This document shows positions 12,051 through 24,640 of a DNA stretch of 64,000 nucleotides, one piece after another. How positions within the stretch are numbered: position 1 is the stretch's first letter; each line of letters starts with the position of its first letter. The notes below the pieces were generated by a model. That model had not been told where the DNA came from. It made no database searches and saw nothing but the letters and a program-made list of their open reading frames with translations. This stretch comes from Colletotrichum lupini (taxonomy: Eukaryota > Ascomycota > Sordariomycetes > Glomerellales > Glomerellaceae): contig NC_064681.1 in NCBI RefSeq assembly GCF_023278565.1, forward strand, positions 3,410,001 through 3,474,000, read 5' to 3'. The position numbers were made by a program, and so were the translations under genes.

Positions 12051-12517
12051 TGTCTCTGCGATAAGATTCGACGAAATGTTAGTTGTGGTTGAGACAGCTA
12101 GATGCTTGTTTCCGATTATACAAAGTACCAAGTAGGTATTAACAACCACATGGATAGACAGAAGCACCCAGACGAATATCAATCGCGTTACGGTAATCGA
12201 CTCTAGGGTAAGTCATATCAAGTGTCGCCAACTGGTGTCCTAAACGGGTCGACAAAGAGTCGGGGTAGGGATCCGGCGCGCCAGCACGAATAGGAACCGA
12301 TGAGCTTCGGAGCTTCCGAAGTCTACGGAACCGGGGTGAGACCCACTTTCCGAAGCCAACCCCGGGACCACACACTCCTCGCCGGGAGTCACGATAAAGG
12401 AACAGCAGGGACTATTCACATCATTCATGACCAAATCAAGTACTGACTTTCCCTCAGCTCTGAATCATAGCCGTCATACTCATTTACCAGTCGCAACCTA
12501 TCTTCAATCGGTTTATC
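12051..12517. promoter_or_regulatory. Divergent promoter between hydrolase and SDR, with CGG/CCG palindrome
   Basis: The 467-bp gap separates the start codons of two divergent enzyme genes, so it must hold both promoters. At 12305-12321 is a 17-bp palindrome, CTTCGGA-GCT-TCCGAAG, which contains CGG-N5-CCG. A second CGG-AA-CCG follows at 12326-12333. Inverted CGG triplets are the usual recognition layout for dimeric Zn2Cys6 regulators, and such a regulator is encoded at 29388-31685. The link to that protein is an inference only. Confidence 0.45.
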
Positions 12518-13402
12518 ATGCCTTCCGACCACCTTGACGACGTGCGGCCCATGTTTGAGCTCCGCGGCCGTAACTACATCGTTACGGGCGGAGCCCAGGG
12601 CATCGGTTTTGCATGCACTCGCGCTATTTGCGAGATGGGCGGAAATGTAGCAGTATTTGATATCCAGGATAAGCCAGTCGATGAGTTTAACACGCTCTCT
12701 GAGAAGTTTGGCACAAAAACTGTTTACATCAAGACGGACGTCACGTCGCAAGAGAGTATCCAAGCTGCTTTCGACAAAGTGATTGCGGAATTCGGCTCCA
12801 TCAACGGCTGTGTGCCAGCGGCGGGCATTGCCATAGATAAGCCATTCCTCGATCAAACATGGGCCGAGTTCAACCGCATCCAGGAGATCAACGTGAGTCG
12901 TTTCTATGGTGTTACCCCGCAGGAATTCATACTCATAATCAAATAGGTTCGCGGAACATTCTTCGTCGCTCAACTTGCGGCCAAGCAAATGTTGAAGCAA
13001 GGGTCGGGGGGCAGCATGGTCCTTCTAGCCTCCCAGTCCGCGCACATTGCTCTCCCCGGCTACCGCATGGCGGCATACAACGCCTCCAAGGGAGCCGTCT
13101 TCATGCTCTCCAAGGCCCTTGCCGTTGAGCTCGCACCACACAACATCCGCGTGAACACCATTTCTCCCGGTTTCGTCGACTCAGAAATGACAAGAAACGT
13201 ACGGGCGTCAAAGAGTAAGCGGGAGGGAGAGCAGATGTGGCTCGCGCCGCCCAACCAGAGGCTGAGCACGCAAAACGACCTTACTGGTGCCGTCGTCTAT
13301 CTCCTCAGTGATGCTGCGCGCCACACAACGGCAGCGGATATACCCATCACTGGTGGACTTCATGCGGGAACCATGGATGGTTTGATTAGTTACGACTCTT
13401 GA
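12518..13402 (+). CDS. Short-chain dehydrogenase/reductase (SDR)
   Basis: Two exons (12518-12892, 12947-13402) around a 54-base intron (GTGAGT..AATAG) give 276 residues. The Rossmann cofactor motif T-G-G-A-Q-G-I-G is at residues 23-30. The usual N-N-A-G is replaced by P-A-A-G. Asn125 is in the I-N-V-R-G-T-F-F block, and the catalytic Ser156, Tyr169 and Lys173 lie in S-A-H-I-A-L-P-G-Y-R-M-A-A-Y-N-A-S-K. S-P-G-F-V-D-S-E-M-T is the typical loop after the substrate pocket. This is the classical SDR fold, an NAD(P)-dependent oxidoreductase of alcohols or ketones; the D-I-Q after beta-2 (residues about 49-51) is more like NAD use, as inference. The frame is intact. It is divergent from the dienelactone hydrolase, suggesting joint control. 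Confidence 0.92.
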
Positions 13403-13775
13403 TTGGTCCGCAAAATAGACTTCTTTCATCGTACGTAATCAACTAGAGACAATCCCGTATTGCCGCCCGGTAATAGTCTCGTCGAGCAGCTCGCCGTGCG
13501 TTCCAGCTTTTGTGTGTCAAGTGTTTCGCCAACTGCGCGTGCACTGTGCAGCTGAAATGAGATCATATGTGCAACAAAGCTTACGGTCTGGGCGCAGTGT
13601 TTCGAGACGAGTCAAAGCTATTGGTACCAGAAAGCCGCGGCTATGATTACATCATTAATCTCAGTTCATCTGGTTATAATGTGCGGAGTTCTCGTGCGCT
13701 TTCGATGGACAGTCGCTAATACTCACCAACGTTATTGGCTTGCTGGTCAAGTCAAAAGACTGAAAAGCTGTCATC
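13403..13775. other. Intergenic spacer, no gene seen
   Basis: 373 bases between the SDR stop and the epoxide hydrolase start. It must contain the SDR 3' end and the epoxide hydrolase promoter. No further feature is recognised. Confidence 0.5.
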
Positions 13776-15200
13776 ATGTGTGATATCAAGGAATTTAGGG
13801 TCGACATTGCACACGAAGAAGTTAGGCGCTTGCGAAGTAAACTTGAAGAGTTCAAACTTCCGAGCCGTTCCGAATCCCGTGATGCTGACCAGAATTTTGG
13901 TTCGTTGCTTTGCAGATCATGTTGAGTTGCGTGGCTAAAACTACCTAGGAGATTGGTACTCCACGGCGACATTCCTCCAAAGTTGTTGGCTCAACGACTT
14001 TGACTGGTACGAGGTTCAGAGCCACATGAACGAGGTACCGCAGTACTTGGCCACAGTTGAAGACCTGACAATACACTTCGCCCACGCTCGATCGCAGAGT
14101 CCTGAAGCAATTCCCCTGCTCGCCATCCATGGCTGGGCTGGGACGTTTTGGGAGTACAGTCAAATCTGGCGTCCGTTATCTGATCACGCCAACCTTGACA
14201 ATCCATCTTTCCACATCGTGGTACCAAGCATGCCAAATTTCTGTTGGTCCTCTTCTTCAAAGCAGGCTAGCTGGAGGCCTAAGGACAACGCACGCGTTTT
14301 TGACACGCTCATGAAGAGCCTTGGGTACAACGAGTACATGGTTCAGTGTGGCGATTTGGTTCATGCTGTAGGCCGCGAGCTTGGTGCAAAACACACTGAC
14401 TCCTGTAAGCTTCTGCACTGCAACTATGCTTCCATTCCGCTACCAGATGATACCCAGCTCTCAGAACGCGAGAAGGAGGACTTCCGGAAATATAGAAACT
14501 GGGTACAGCGCCATAGGGGATTTGACGTCACCGCCAGAATCCAAGTAAGATCATCCATAGTCGACGATGGATAAGATGGAACTAATTGGTTTTTATCGCA
14601 TAGCCTCAAACAATTGCGCTAGCATTGCATGATAATCCTATGGGAATACTCATGTGGGTTCTTGAAAAGTACCAGGTCGCCGGTCACTCAGAGCCCTGGA
14701 ACAATCCCTTGTGGACCAAGGCCATTCTGACCACCGCGTCTCTGTACTTTTTCACCGGATGTATCATGTCCTCGGTCATGCCATACTACAATCCTCCGAC
14801 TTACGAGAAGTTCTCGGATCTTCCAATAGACGAAGACAATAGAATTCAAGTGCCATTTGGGTTCAGCTCCTTTTCCTGCGATACGGACGAAGCCTCCAAA
14901 AGAGCAATGAGACGATCAGTCGAGCAGAATGGGAACCTGGTCTTTTACAGAGGTTTGATTTACCGATATGCCTTTGGCAACGTAGTGCCCGGGGTTCAAC
15001 TAACTGAGACTGCAGAACGCAATGACGCAGGTCATCTCGCTGCTCTACAGCAGCCAGACGGATTGGTGCAGGACATACGAGACTTGGCTAAAGAGATGTG
15101 GGGAAGGCAGCCGAAAGGTGAAAGTCCCAGTACCATCGGAGGGCTGAAACTCTCGTTCAATCCAATTGACTCACGAGTTCGGCACGAGTATCGTACTTAA
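13776..15200 (+). CDS. Microsomal-type epoxide hydrolase (EHN + alpha/beta hydrolase)
   Basis: Four exons: 13776-13899, 13949-14544, 14604-14952, 15016-15200; introns 49, 59 and 63 bases; 417 residues. The third intron keeps frame if retained but has a CTAAC branch point and its removal restores F-Y-R-E-R-N-D-A-G-H. The N-terminal EHN domain runs from K-E-F-R-V-D-I through N-D-F-D-W-Y-E-V. Then come H-G-W-A-G-T-F-W-E-Y (usual H-G-W-P-G), the nucleophile block Q-C-G-D-L-V with Asp177 (usual Q-G-G-D-W-G), and His363 in G-H-L-A-A-L-Q-Q-P-D. By family it opens epoxides to diols using an Asp nucleophile. The changed residues around Asp177 leave activity uncertain. It lies tandem with the SDR and MFS genes. 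Confidence 0.85.
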
Positions 15201-15934
15201 AGAGGATAGACTCGACATCTCCATATGGACCTACCTAATTGATAAAGATCATATTTTCACGAGATACTGCGCATCGAGAAAAAGTCTTGAGTCTCTTTGA
15301 GATAGTCATGATGAAGAAGCTCGGAATATCAGACTCCAGTCTCAAAATCCAAATGAGCTTGTCTGGTCTAGCATGTACTGTTTATGGAACTCCACCGTGT
15401 GACAATCATGAAGGAACTCCTAATTATTGCACACTTACTTTGCAATACATTGGACTACATGGTAAAGGGAAGGAGTATTAAAGCGCCATTCAGCCGCCAA
15501 TGCCGAGCCGACATCATGCTCCCTTATAGTTCGGCCGAATCACACAATTCCCGAAGGTCTCGCAACAGTGAGAAGCGGGGTGAAGATGCAGTTTTCGCTG
15601 TAAAGCTGTTTTGTGTGTTTGCTCGTTTCAAAATAAGGTAGCACCTAACCTTGTGTACCGCCAACTGAAAGCTTGTCAAGACGTAGACAGCTCCAAATAG
15701 CTCCAAATCAAGGTAGATCGAGAAAAGAAGGTTTGAGCAAGTGTCTATATTTGGCACAATTGTGTGCATCAATTCGGGTATGGCCCCGTCGTTGACGTAG
15801 GAACCTCTGTCTGTGTCAGTTTGGCCGGTTTGTCTCGATAGATCGGACGGAGCTTCTTATAACGAAAGCCCACCCGGTACATTGAGGCTCAAGGACGCAG
15901 GGGAGTATCTGTCAACCCTTCACGATGAGAGACA
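15201..15934. other. Intergenic spacer, promoter of the MFS gene
   Basis: 734 bases with several small open frames in both directions, none with family features or good start context. The right end must hold the MFS transporter promoter and leader. Confidence 0.5.
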
Positions 15935-17627
15935 ATGGACGCCAAGGATTCACAGTCCAACCCGCGCAACGACATTAGCCTCGAGTCGCTGCACCCGATT
16001 GAGCCCAACGCGGATGGGAACGTTGACGACAAGAAGGACATACCGATCATTGCATCGGCATCTCCGCCACCTACCATCGCCAATGTTAACATACTAGACG
16101 AGGAAGATGCGCAGTCGGGCCCTGACTCGAGCCAGGTGGAAAACGAGAAGTTGAAAAGGCGGGCACGCTGGGCTCTCTTCATTATGTCCTTCTTCATGGG
16201 AGATGTTGCGGATGGGCTCGGCCCATTTCTTGGCGTTTACCTACAACAACGTGGGTGGGAACCTGGGCTGCGTGGTATGGTGAGTACGGCGGGCGGTGTT
16301 GCTACCATCATAGCAACGGGGCCGATCGGTGCGCTTATAGATGCAACGAAGTGAGTGGTCTTACCCCCCACGGGCTTATCAAATCCCATCCTCCGGTATT
16401 GTCACAAGTTAGCTGATACTTGAGGCCGCTAGGTACAAGCGATTTCTCGTCGCTGGCTGCGCCCTCCTCGTGGGTGTTTCTCAAGGACTCAATCTGATCT
16501 CCACACATCCGGCCCTCGTCTTTTCCACGCAAATTGTGTCTGCCGTCGCAGGCACAAGCATGATGCCTCTTCTCGTGGCGCTCACACTGGGCATCTGCTC
16601 CCCTGACCAAGAAGGCAGCACTACGCAGAACAAGAGAAAGCACAGCTTCCGCGTACTAAATGGACGAAATCAGGCAGCTAATCATGCAGGCAACATGGTC
16701 AGCGCGGGTCTAGCTGGGGTTTTGGGGTCGAAATTCGGCTTGAACGCGGTCTTCTACCTCGTCATGGCATTCTGCGCAACGACGATAGCAAGTGTTTTCC
16801 TCCTACCGGAGAGAGCAGTCGATCATACAGCAGCAAGAGGAGGGCCTGCTCCTGATCAAAGCGCGGGTAATGCCCATCGAACGCAAGAGAGAGGGGAGGT
16901 AGACATCCATGATTTCGCAGAAAGGGGCGACATGCCACCTCCTCAGACTCCGATTGCCAGTCCTAAGGCCAGCTTCCGTCGATTGAGTCTGAAGCCCAAG
17001 TTCACTTACAGCTGGATCAAGATCTTTCAAAACAATTGGCCTCTCGGTATTGTCGCCATCACAATATTCATGTTCCACCTCGGCAACGCTGCAATTCTCT
17101 TCCTTTACGGCCAGGCCTTGGTGGCCGCAGGCGAGGGAGATCCTGCCGCAACCACGGGCCTAACCGTCATCATAGCACAGGGCACAATGGTCATCGTCTC
17201 AATCCTGTCTGCTTGGGCATCCGGCCGTTACGGCTACTGGTCAGCTGTTCTGCTCTCGTACTGCGTCTTGCCCGTCCGCGCCGCTGTCGCAGGCCGTGTT
17301 ATGAAGGGCTGGGGCGTGTGGCCAGTCCAGATCCTCGATGGCATTGGCGCAGGTATTCAAAGCGTAGCAATTCCAGGGTTGCTAGCCGTTATGATGGCTG
17401 GCACTGGGCATGTAAATGTCACTATGAGCATTGTCGGTGGCATCACTCGACAGACTGGTGCCGCTATTTCGCACTCGTTGGCTGGGTGGGTGGCGCAGGC
17501 CAGGAGCTACAGCTTTGCGCTTTACCTGATGGGTGTCTTCCCTCTTGTCTCTGTATTCTTATGGGCTATCTTTTATAAGATCCTACGGCCGGTGATGGAC
17601 AAGAAACTTGAGGAGACCAATACGTAG
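15935..17627 (+). CDS. Major facilitator superfamily transporter
   Basis: Two exons (15935-16350, 16433-17627) around an 82-base intron give 536 residues. A hydrophilic N-terminal tail of about 75 residues is followed by the first membrane segments (A-L-F-I-M-S-F-F-M-G-D-V-A-D-G-L-G-P-F), a helix pair ending G-A-L-I-D-A-T-K-Y-K-R typical of the MFS loop between helices 2 and 3, and N-G-R-N-Q-A-A-N-H-A-G-N. A large central loop (about residues 280-345, rich in Pro, Ser and charge) separates the two halves. The C-terminal half has further hydrophobic segments. The family is proton-linked carriers of small molecules. The substrate is unknown; its position among oxidoreductases suggests import or export of their substrate or product. 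The frame is intact. Confidence 0.88.
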
Positions 17628-17873
17628 TCCTGGTCCTGTATTACCAGACACGAGCAGTATACTTGTAATGACTCCATTTCTTTGCTCTTAGGACAGACAC
17701 ATGTGCTCATTTCTCTTTCGCAATTAATCATATGCAGAAGCCGAATCAGAGGTAACAGACTAGTCGAGATCGGGAACACAAGTTGTCCATCAAGTTAACG
17801 TGGTTCTGGTTACCACTACAGTGCTCCTCCTGTGTCCTTTTACTGCTGTAGCCCCAAGTAATCTGCCAACGCC

Positions 17874-20210
17874 TCATGCTTCTTCGTTCTTCTTGATCCC
17901 GAGAACAGGCCCAGAAAAGCCAACCTCACACTCGGAAGGCAATTCAACCCCATAAGTATCAGACTCAAGTTCACCAGTCGTCTCGTTAACGACGATCCAT
18001 CTCCTGTTCTGCAGATCGCCGTCCTGCGCCCGATCGTTGAAGTTCTGCGGCGCAAAGACAATGCTGCTAACAGCCTCGCTATAAAGTGTAACGGGGATAT
18101 CCTCGGACCTGGTGAAGTGATGCATACCCAAATTGAACCAAAGAACGATATCTTCATTTTCGACACTCTCGCCATCAAAAAAATTCATGAAGTCTTGTTG
18201 GGGCTTCAGAGGCAAGTTGACGTTGGAGTGACTGTTCGCGTACGGCTCGGTGTCATGCTGTCTCGAGAGCGCGAGGTGTGACTTAGCGAACGGCGTCTGG
18301 TACTTCGTCCAGGGAGAATTGAGCGGCGTGAGATGAATATTGGACTTTCCGGGGACTATGCGGTAGCCGCGCTTTTCCCCCCACGCGTTCGTGGCGTTTG
18401 GATTAACAATGCAGTACATTGCCGCGTTGTTTGGTTGCTAGTTGAACTGTTGCTCGTCCGCCATTGTAGACTTTTGCAGCTGCATCTGCTCAAAGGAGCC
18501 AAGCTCTGGATACCAAGGCTGGCTCGTATTGACTAGAACGAGCTCGCTTACTTCAAGACTGTTTTTGGTGTCGAGAATATCAAAGTCGGCCTTGTAGGTG
18601 AGAATATGATCGTGTAGTGATCCCATCGTCGCCTCCTGGATTCTGGGACCAAACTCTTCCTGGTCTGGGTAGTAGAATGAAGATTGCAGGAATCCCGATG
18701 CTCGGACTGTGACCTCGAGACTATCGTCAACGTGGAAAGAGTAGTCGAACATGTAGTCGTAGTTTCCCACAGTCGCTACCGATCGCATAGTCAAAGCCGA
18801 GGCCTTGACTGTGCCCAGATAATTGAATCCGTACTCATTACTACTACCGTATCGATGGCGTGAAACAGGATAGCCAGCATCGGCTTCGAAAATGCATATC
18901 GCATCTGTGCTGACGACAGATGAGTTGCCTTCGTGGTGCGTGACGTTCCAGAAAGTGCTGCCAAAGGGGCAATCATACCCCTCGACCAACGTGCCCAGGT
19001 AGGTACCAAGGCTGTAGTACGTATCGTGGTACACTGTTCCAGCTGCCTTGGGTGTAAAACCAGCATATTGTGCAGCAGCTTCCTGTAGCGAAAGCTCGTA
19101 GATGATCCTTTCGCCCTTGAACTTGATGTCATAGTACATCAGCCCAAGGGTTCGAGAGTACGAGGTGTAGAAGGACCACCCCATGTATTCGATGTATTTC
19201 TGTTCCTCATCAACCTTATACCTCTTGCCGCCAACCTCGAGGCTTTGAGGCGCTAGCTTGTTCTCGAGGTCTCTGACTCCCATCTCAGGCTTATAATCCA
19301 GGAGACCCCAGTCGGGAGTCCGGCTCTGCTTAAATTGCTCCTTCAGCTCTTCTGCCTCCCACGCAGTCCGCAGAGCAGCGACGGTGGGAAAGAACTTCTC
19401 ATTCGTCACGATGCCTCGTAATTTGTACTGTGAAGCATCTGTGCCGGTAACGTCTAGCATAACGGAGAAGTCTAGTGGCGTAAGATATGTCGCTGTATTG
19501 GGATATCTAAACATAACCGTGCGAAATGCTTGGGTGCCGTCATAAGAAAGGGGCGTACCGCTGGTGGAAGTGAGGGTAGTCCGATTATCGCTCAAGCCGT
19601 AGTAAACCCCGCCAATGAGTTCAGACGTGATGTCGGTGATGTTGCTCATGATAGACACAAGTAGCGGCTCGGAGGCTACCAGGCGGGGGCCGTCAAAATA
19701 GCGACTGTTGTACGGGATCTTGCCACCACTGCCGCCGTTGAAGATGTAGTCGAGCGTCTCCACCTTGGTTCCGTTGCCGACGGGAAGAGGTCCGACCATG
19801 TACTCCTGTGAGTCTGGGATCTCCAGGCCTCCGCTGAAGATGACTACTCGCGCATATTTTAGCGGCGGGCTAGCGGTACCACCGAGGTACGGTAGGACAG
19901 TGGACTTATTGGTGTGGAGAGTGTCGATCCAGTAGACATAGTTGTCCGTAATCGTAGCATTGTTGGGGTCTGTGAGGTTCAGACCTGTTGCCGGATCGTG
20001 GAGTAGATTCCACACAGCGAGGTTATCATCAGGGGAGATGGGAGCCCAGACGTTGACTTTCGGTGCGTTGACCTTGGGTGCGGCCTCGTTGATGTTGCAG
20101 GCTGTGACATTCGCTGCCCGCTTGAACAGCCCATGTTGTCTCGTCTTAGAAGATGCCTCGACTACCACACCAAGGGCTAGAAGACCTAAGAAAGACTGTC
20201 TCAAAAGCAT
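17874..20210 (-). pseudogene. Secreted copper amine oxidase with one in-frame TAG
   Basis: A single open frame of 779 codons interrupted only at codon 591 (18438-18440, TAG). It has a signal-like N-terminus (M-L-L-R-Q-S-F-L-G-L-L-A-L-G), many N-x-S/T sites, and the catalytic domain: Tyr484 in T-V-G-N-Y-D-Y is the topaquinone precursor, and H533-D-H535 gives two copper ligands. The third ligand (H697/H698 in G-M-H-H-F-T-R-S-E-D-I-P-V) lies after the stop. Copper amine oxidases convert primary amines to aldehydes with H2O2. The frame continues without shift into Q-P-N-N-A-A-M-Y-C-I-V-N-P, so the stop is most likely a former TGG (Trp). Unless read through, the truncated product lacks a copper ligand. 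The stop is followed by CAA CCA. A 277-base leader separates the start from Copia-A copy 2. Confidence 0.88.
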
Positions 20211-20487
20211 TTTCGCTTGGATATGATAGGTGCAAGGGACTTCTGTTTGGCTTCCTAAAAGACTGTCAGATTATGAGATGAACTCGGCCGACCTCTCATC
20301 TTTATTGCCCAGGAAGATCCGATGTCGCTGAGCGTAGATAGTGAGGTCTTCATGAACCGAGATAATAGGCCAATCAGCCACAGCTCAGGTCAAGAATTTG
20401 CCAAGATTCGGACGTCGCGGCAGGATATCCAAGTCCAAGCGGTCGGTAGACGCCAGTGGTCTTAGCCGAACGACGCGGAAACCTTTT

Positions 20488-20692
20488 TATTAGTATCCCT
20501 ATTACAGGGTAGTTAGTTCGAACCGTAGTTAACGAAGAGATTAATTAAACTATATAAATATCTGCGTAATAGGTATAAAAAGGAGGTTCTAACTATAGGT
20601 TAGGCTAGCTACGATAATTATAAACAGGGCCCCTAATTAGCCCCTACGTAGTCGGCTATATACCGCGGTCGAATTAGACTTCTAATCCGATA
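20488..20692 (-). repeat. 3' LTR of Copia-A copy 2
   Basis: 205 bp. In element orientation it starts TATCGG and ends ACTAATA. A purine-rich stretch (AAAAAAAAGAGAAAG in element orientation) lies just inside it. Confidence 0.9.
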
Positions 20693-20789
20693 CTAACTTT
20701 CTCTTTTTTTTATTAATTTAACTACTACGGTTAGAAATATAATTCGACCTCGGGCCCGTCTACTAAGTTATCTCCTTTTCCCCCTTTTT

Positions 20790-23700
20790 TTTACTCTTTT
20801 TATATAACCTATCTTTCTATTCGTATAATAACTTTTCTACTACTTACGAATTACTTTAATCCCTTATTTAATACTACTTTTATAAAAGCGTTTACGAGGT
20901 TATTTTTATTATTAATTTAACAAATCTCGAGTATTTCGCGCCTTTCGTACGATTACCTAAAGGCTATAATATTAATTATAAGCCTCTTTTTTTTTATTAT
21001 TCCTAATTTAATGAGGCATTCGTATAGCGAATAGGAATTTATATAGATAACCGTTAGAATAGGTAAAAGGCTAATTCGATTAGTAATCTTCTTTAGCGTC
21101 GTTAAAATTATATAAAAAAGGTTAACGCCGTTAATTATACTATAAACCTCCGACGCTAATATACTTCTCGTTACCTACTTATTTTTAGTTAACGAGTAGT
21201 AGATTATATTACTATATATAGTAAATTCGCTCTCGCCTATACTCTCGTTAGCTAGGATAATAATATACCCTAATTGCGAAGTGAGGTCGTTATTATTTAT
21301 AAATAACCTATTAATAAAAACGTAGAGCTTGCTAGTCGTAAGGTCGATTGGGTAGTAAACGAGACCTCGATCGAGATTTATCTATTACTACTTAAGCCGC
21401 TTATTAAGTACCTCGATATCTTATTTAGTTAGATCTATAGCTTACGCTACCCTAGTATAGTTAAAAGTTACCTCGGGCTAATAAATATTTATAATATATA
21501 CCCCTCGCGCGAGCTTAGCTTTATATTATTTTTTAATATTAGTTATATTTAGATTAACGAGGTTAATTTTCTTACCCTACCCCTTTTATTAAAAAACGAC
21601 GGTTTTCCCTTCGATTATAAGAATCCTACTATTAAATACTAGGGGGGTGTTTATTATAAGGACCTCTTTTAGCTTCGCTACGAAGCCCGCTTTCTAGAGC
21701 TCCTTATCCTCTTTTTTTATAAAGTTAATATCGGATAGGCTTAATATATCGTCGGTTTATATTTTAATAATCCTAAATTAGTTACCTTCGTACTTTGCGA
21801 TTAGTAAGTACGGGTCGTACGTAGAGGTAACTATTAATAGTTAATTAATATAAAAATCGTAGTAAGTAGCCTACTAATAGGTACCTAATTTTACGAGCCT
21901 ATATAGTAGCTTAAGCACTTTAATAATCGTGCTTTTTAAGTACTTACTAGCTATTTCCTTTAGTAAATGGGCTAGGATTGTTTTTATAAGCCCTATGGCC
22001 GATTAGGTATAGGCCTAGGTAATATTACGGCTCTAAATCTCGTATCCCTTTTTCCGTAGCGATGCTATTAGTACTATTATTAATCGTTAGTTATAGTACT
22101 ATATAGTAGGCGATTATATAAGTAGCGTCGCCTTTTTAACGTTACCGTACTCCTAAATTACGTATTTAAACTTCTCGTACGGCTAGGGTGTTCTTTTCTT
22201 TTTAATCTTACGAACTATTTGTAATTTAAATATATAGAGGTTTATATGTTTTTTTAGGTTATATAGGATAAATCGATAGACCCCTCTATTACAAAGAGTG
22301 TTTATTTTAATAAGATCTAATCCCTTATACGGCTTTTTAATAGTTATAATTATACTTTCTTTGCGTAGTTTAATCATTAGCTCGAAATCGGCTTTCTCTT
22401 TTATTATATAAAAAGTATTAATTACCTCGTCGCTAGTAATAAATTGCTACGTTAGGGCTTGCTATTATAGTCTTTTATAACGTCTCGTTAGTAGTATTAG
22501 TACCCTTTTAGTAATATCCTCTTCCTCGTCGTTTATTAGTATTACTACGACGATTTCGTTAAGGATAATTTCCTATACCTCTACCGCGGGTTATATAGTT
22601 TCCCTTAGCTCTTCTTCTTCTTATAAGTTAGAAATTACCTCGTTAAGATTTATATAGTACGGTCTAACTACTATAATTAATACTTTAAGTAGCTAGTTAT
22701 AATCTCTCGTAACTATATAAGAGCGCTCGTCGACGGAAATTAACTTATATAGCCTAGCTTATTATTAAGTAATTTCGCGCTATACTTATATATCCGAATT
22801 TAGTAGTATATTTAGATTATCCCCTATATCGGGCCTATTGCGCGTAGTAATTACCTCGTTAACTTACTTTTTTATACTTACTTTGCGCAGTGCCCGTATT
22901 ACTTTTTTAACTACTCGGGCTCGTTAGCTTATACTTAGTAATAATAGCGAGGCTAAGGTCGTTCTTAAATATACTCTAAATACTAATAGCGTTAGTATAA
23001 GTCCGTTAGGCCCTATAGTATCGTTATAATATTTAAGTACTATCTAAAGGCATTCGTCGTTAGTAAAATCCGGATTTTCCTCTTTAATAATTCTAAACGC
23101 CCTTTTTAACTACTAGTATACCCTTTTTACCTTTCTAATACTATAGTACGCTTTAATAAGTACGACTTTTAGCTATATATTATAGGCCGTCGCATTATCC
23201 CTAAATTCTACCGATTTAAAACTAGTACTAGCGTCGGTTCTAATACTATATAGCGGTCCCTAGTATATATCGATCTAGCTTTTTTATAGGGCTGCCTATA
23301 TTATCTTTGCTTATAGATCCTAGAGGAATTGCCCTACTTAGAAAGATATAAATACGTCGATTATATATAGTACTAGTTAACTATTTAAATAAAAAATATT
23401 AACGACTATTTCTTAGTTAAAGTTAAGCTTATTACGCAATTTAAACTTAAATTTGCGTAGGCTCTGCGTATTTATTTAGTATTAGTAATATACTTTCGTT
23501 AACTACTCTAGCGCCCTTATTTCGATATTATTATTACTTAATTACTTTAGGAGGTTATATAGCCTCGTAACCGACGGGTACCTAAATCTTTAGTATAGTT
23601 TTCTAAGCTTATTTTCCGTTAGGTAATTAATTAACTTCGTATTATTAATAAGCTTTATAAACGCATACCCCTATCGTCGTTCGACTACCTCGAAGTGCTT

Positions 23701-24640
23701 ACTACTAAAGATTTTATTCCTCGTATTATTAAATATAATACCTAGTCGATCTATATCTTTTAGATATAGGAGAAATAGGGTATTAACGGGCAAAATATAG
23801 AAAGTTATCGTTCCGAAGTATGTCTCTACTTCTATTATACTTAGGGCGACGATTTCCTTACTTAGGCCAAAACTAATCCTTATAATACCCGCCGTTAACG
23901 TATTAAGTATTACTAACGCGATCTTCTATAGCGCTTAGAATTACCCTTTTTTTTTAATTAACTATTATAATACCCTAGTATCTAAGATAATCTTATAAAA
24001 ATCATCTAAGCCGTACCTTTCGCTTATATAAAATACTTATACGAGCTTAGTATTCGAGGGATCTAAGTAATATAAAAAGGACCCCTCTAGCTACCCCTAG
24101 ATATGCTCGGTACTATATTCTTTTTCTTTAAATATTAAGAAAAATAGCGTCTTCTTTTTAATTATTAAGATAATAGGCTTTAGCCCTATTAAATTCGCCC
24201 TTTTAACCGCCTTTATATCCGTTATCTAAGGGACCTTCCCTTACTATTCGTATATAAAAGCTTATTTATTAAGAGCTTTTGCTACTCTCTATTCGTTTAG
24301 CCTCGTATATCCTCCGGAGGCTAACGGGGCGAAAAAAGAGTAGTTAATATTTTTAATTTCGTTATAATCTAATTCGTTAGTATAGGGGGTAAGATCTTTT
24401 TTATTTTTTAAATCTCTTATAGGGGGTATATATTTTAGGCCGCTACTTTAACTACTATCGCTAGGTTTTATACCCCCAGATCTGCCCTTATATATAATAA
24501 AGAATTAGTTAAATTAACGAGGGCTAGTTTTACTATCTACTACCCTCGACTTTTTATACTATTCATACGATTTAGTACGCTCTTCTTTAGAGTAGTTACT
24601 TAACTAATATCCATCCTTTTTATAAATATAGTATTACTTC
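20790..24640 (-). pseudogene. Dead pol and Gag knuckle of Copia-A copy 2
   Basis: Mirror image of the coding remains in copy 1, with the same Copia domain order. The best preserved stretch, 22183-22377, is still open over 64 codons (K-K-P-Y-K-G-L-D-L-I-K-I-N-T-L) and is the N-terminal RT block. Other blocks (Q-T-D-D near 21760, RNase H near 21230-21320) are readable only across stops. Confidence 0.82.

Noticed and set aside
18380..18460. Explaining the TAG at 18438 as a missed intron or exon end
   Set aside because: The frame continues directly with family-typical residues on both sides, and no GT..AG pair around the stop improves the protein.
22183..22377. 64-codon open frame as a separate small gene
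   Set aside because: It is the surviving RT N-terminal block of the inverted Copia-A copy; the same block is at 6850-7050 in copy 1, interrupted by stops.
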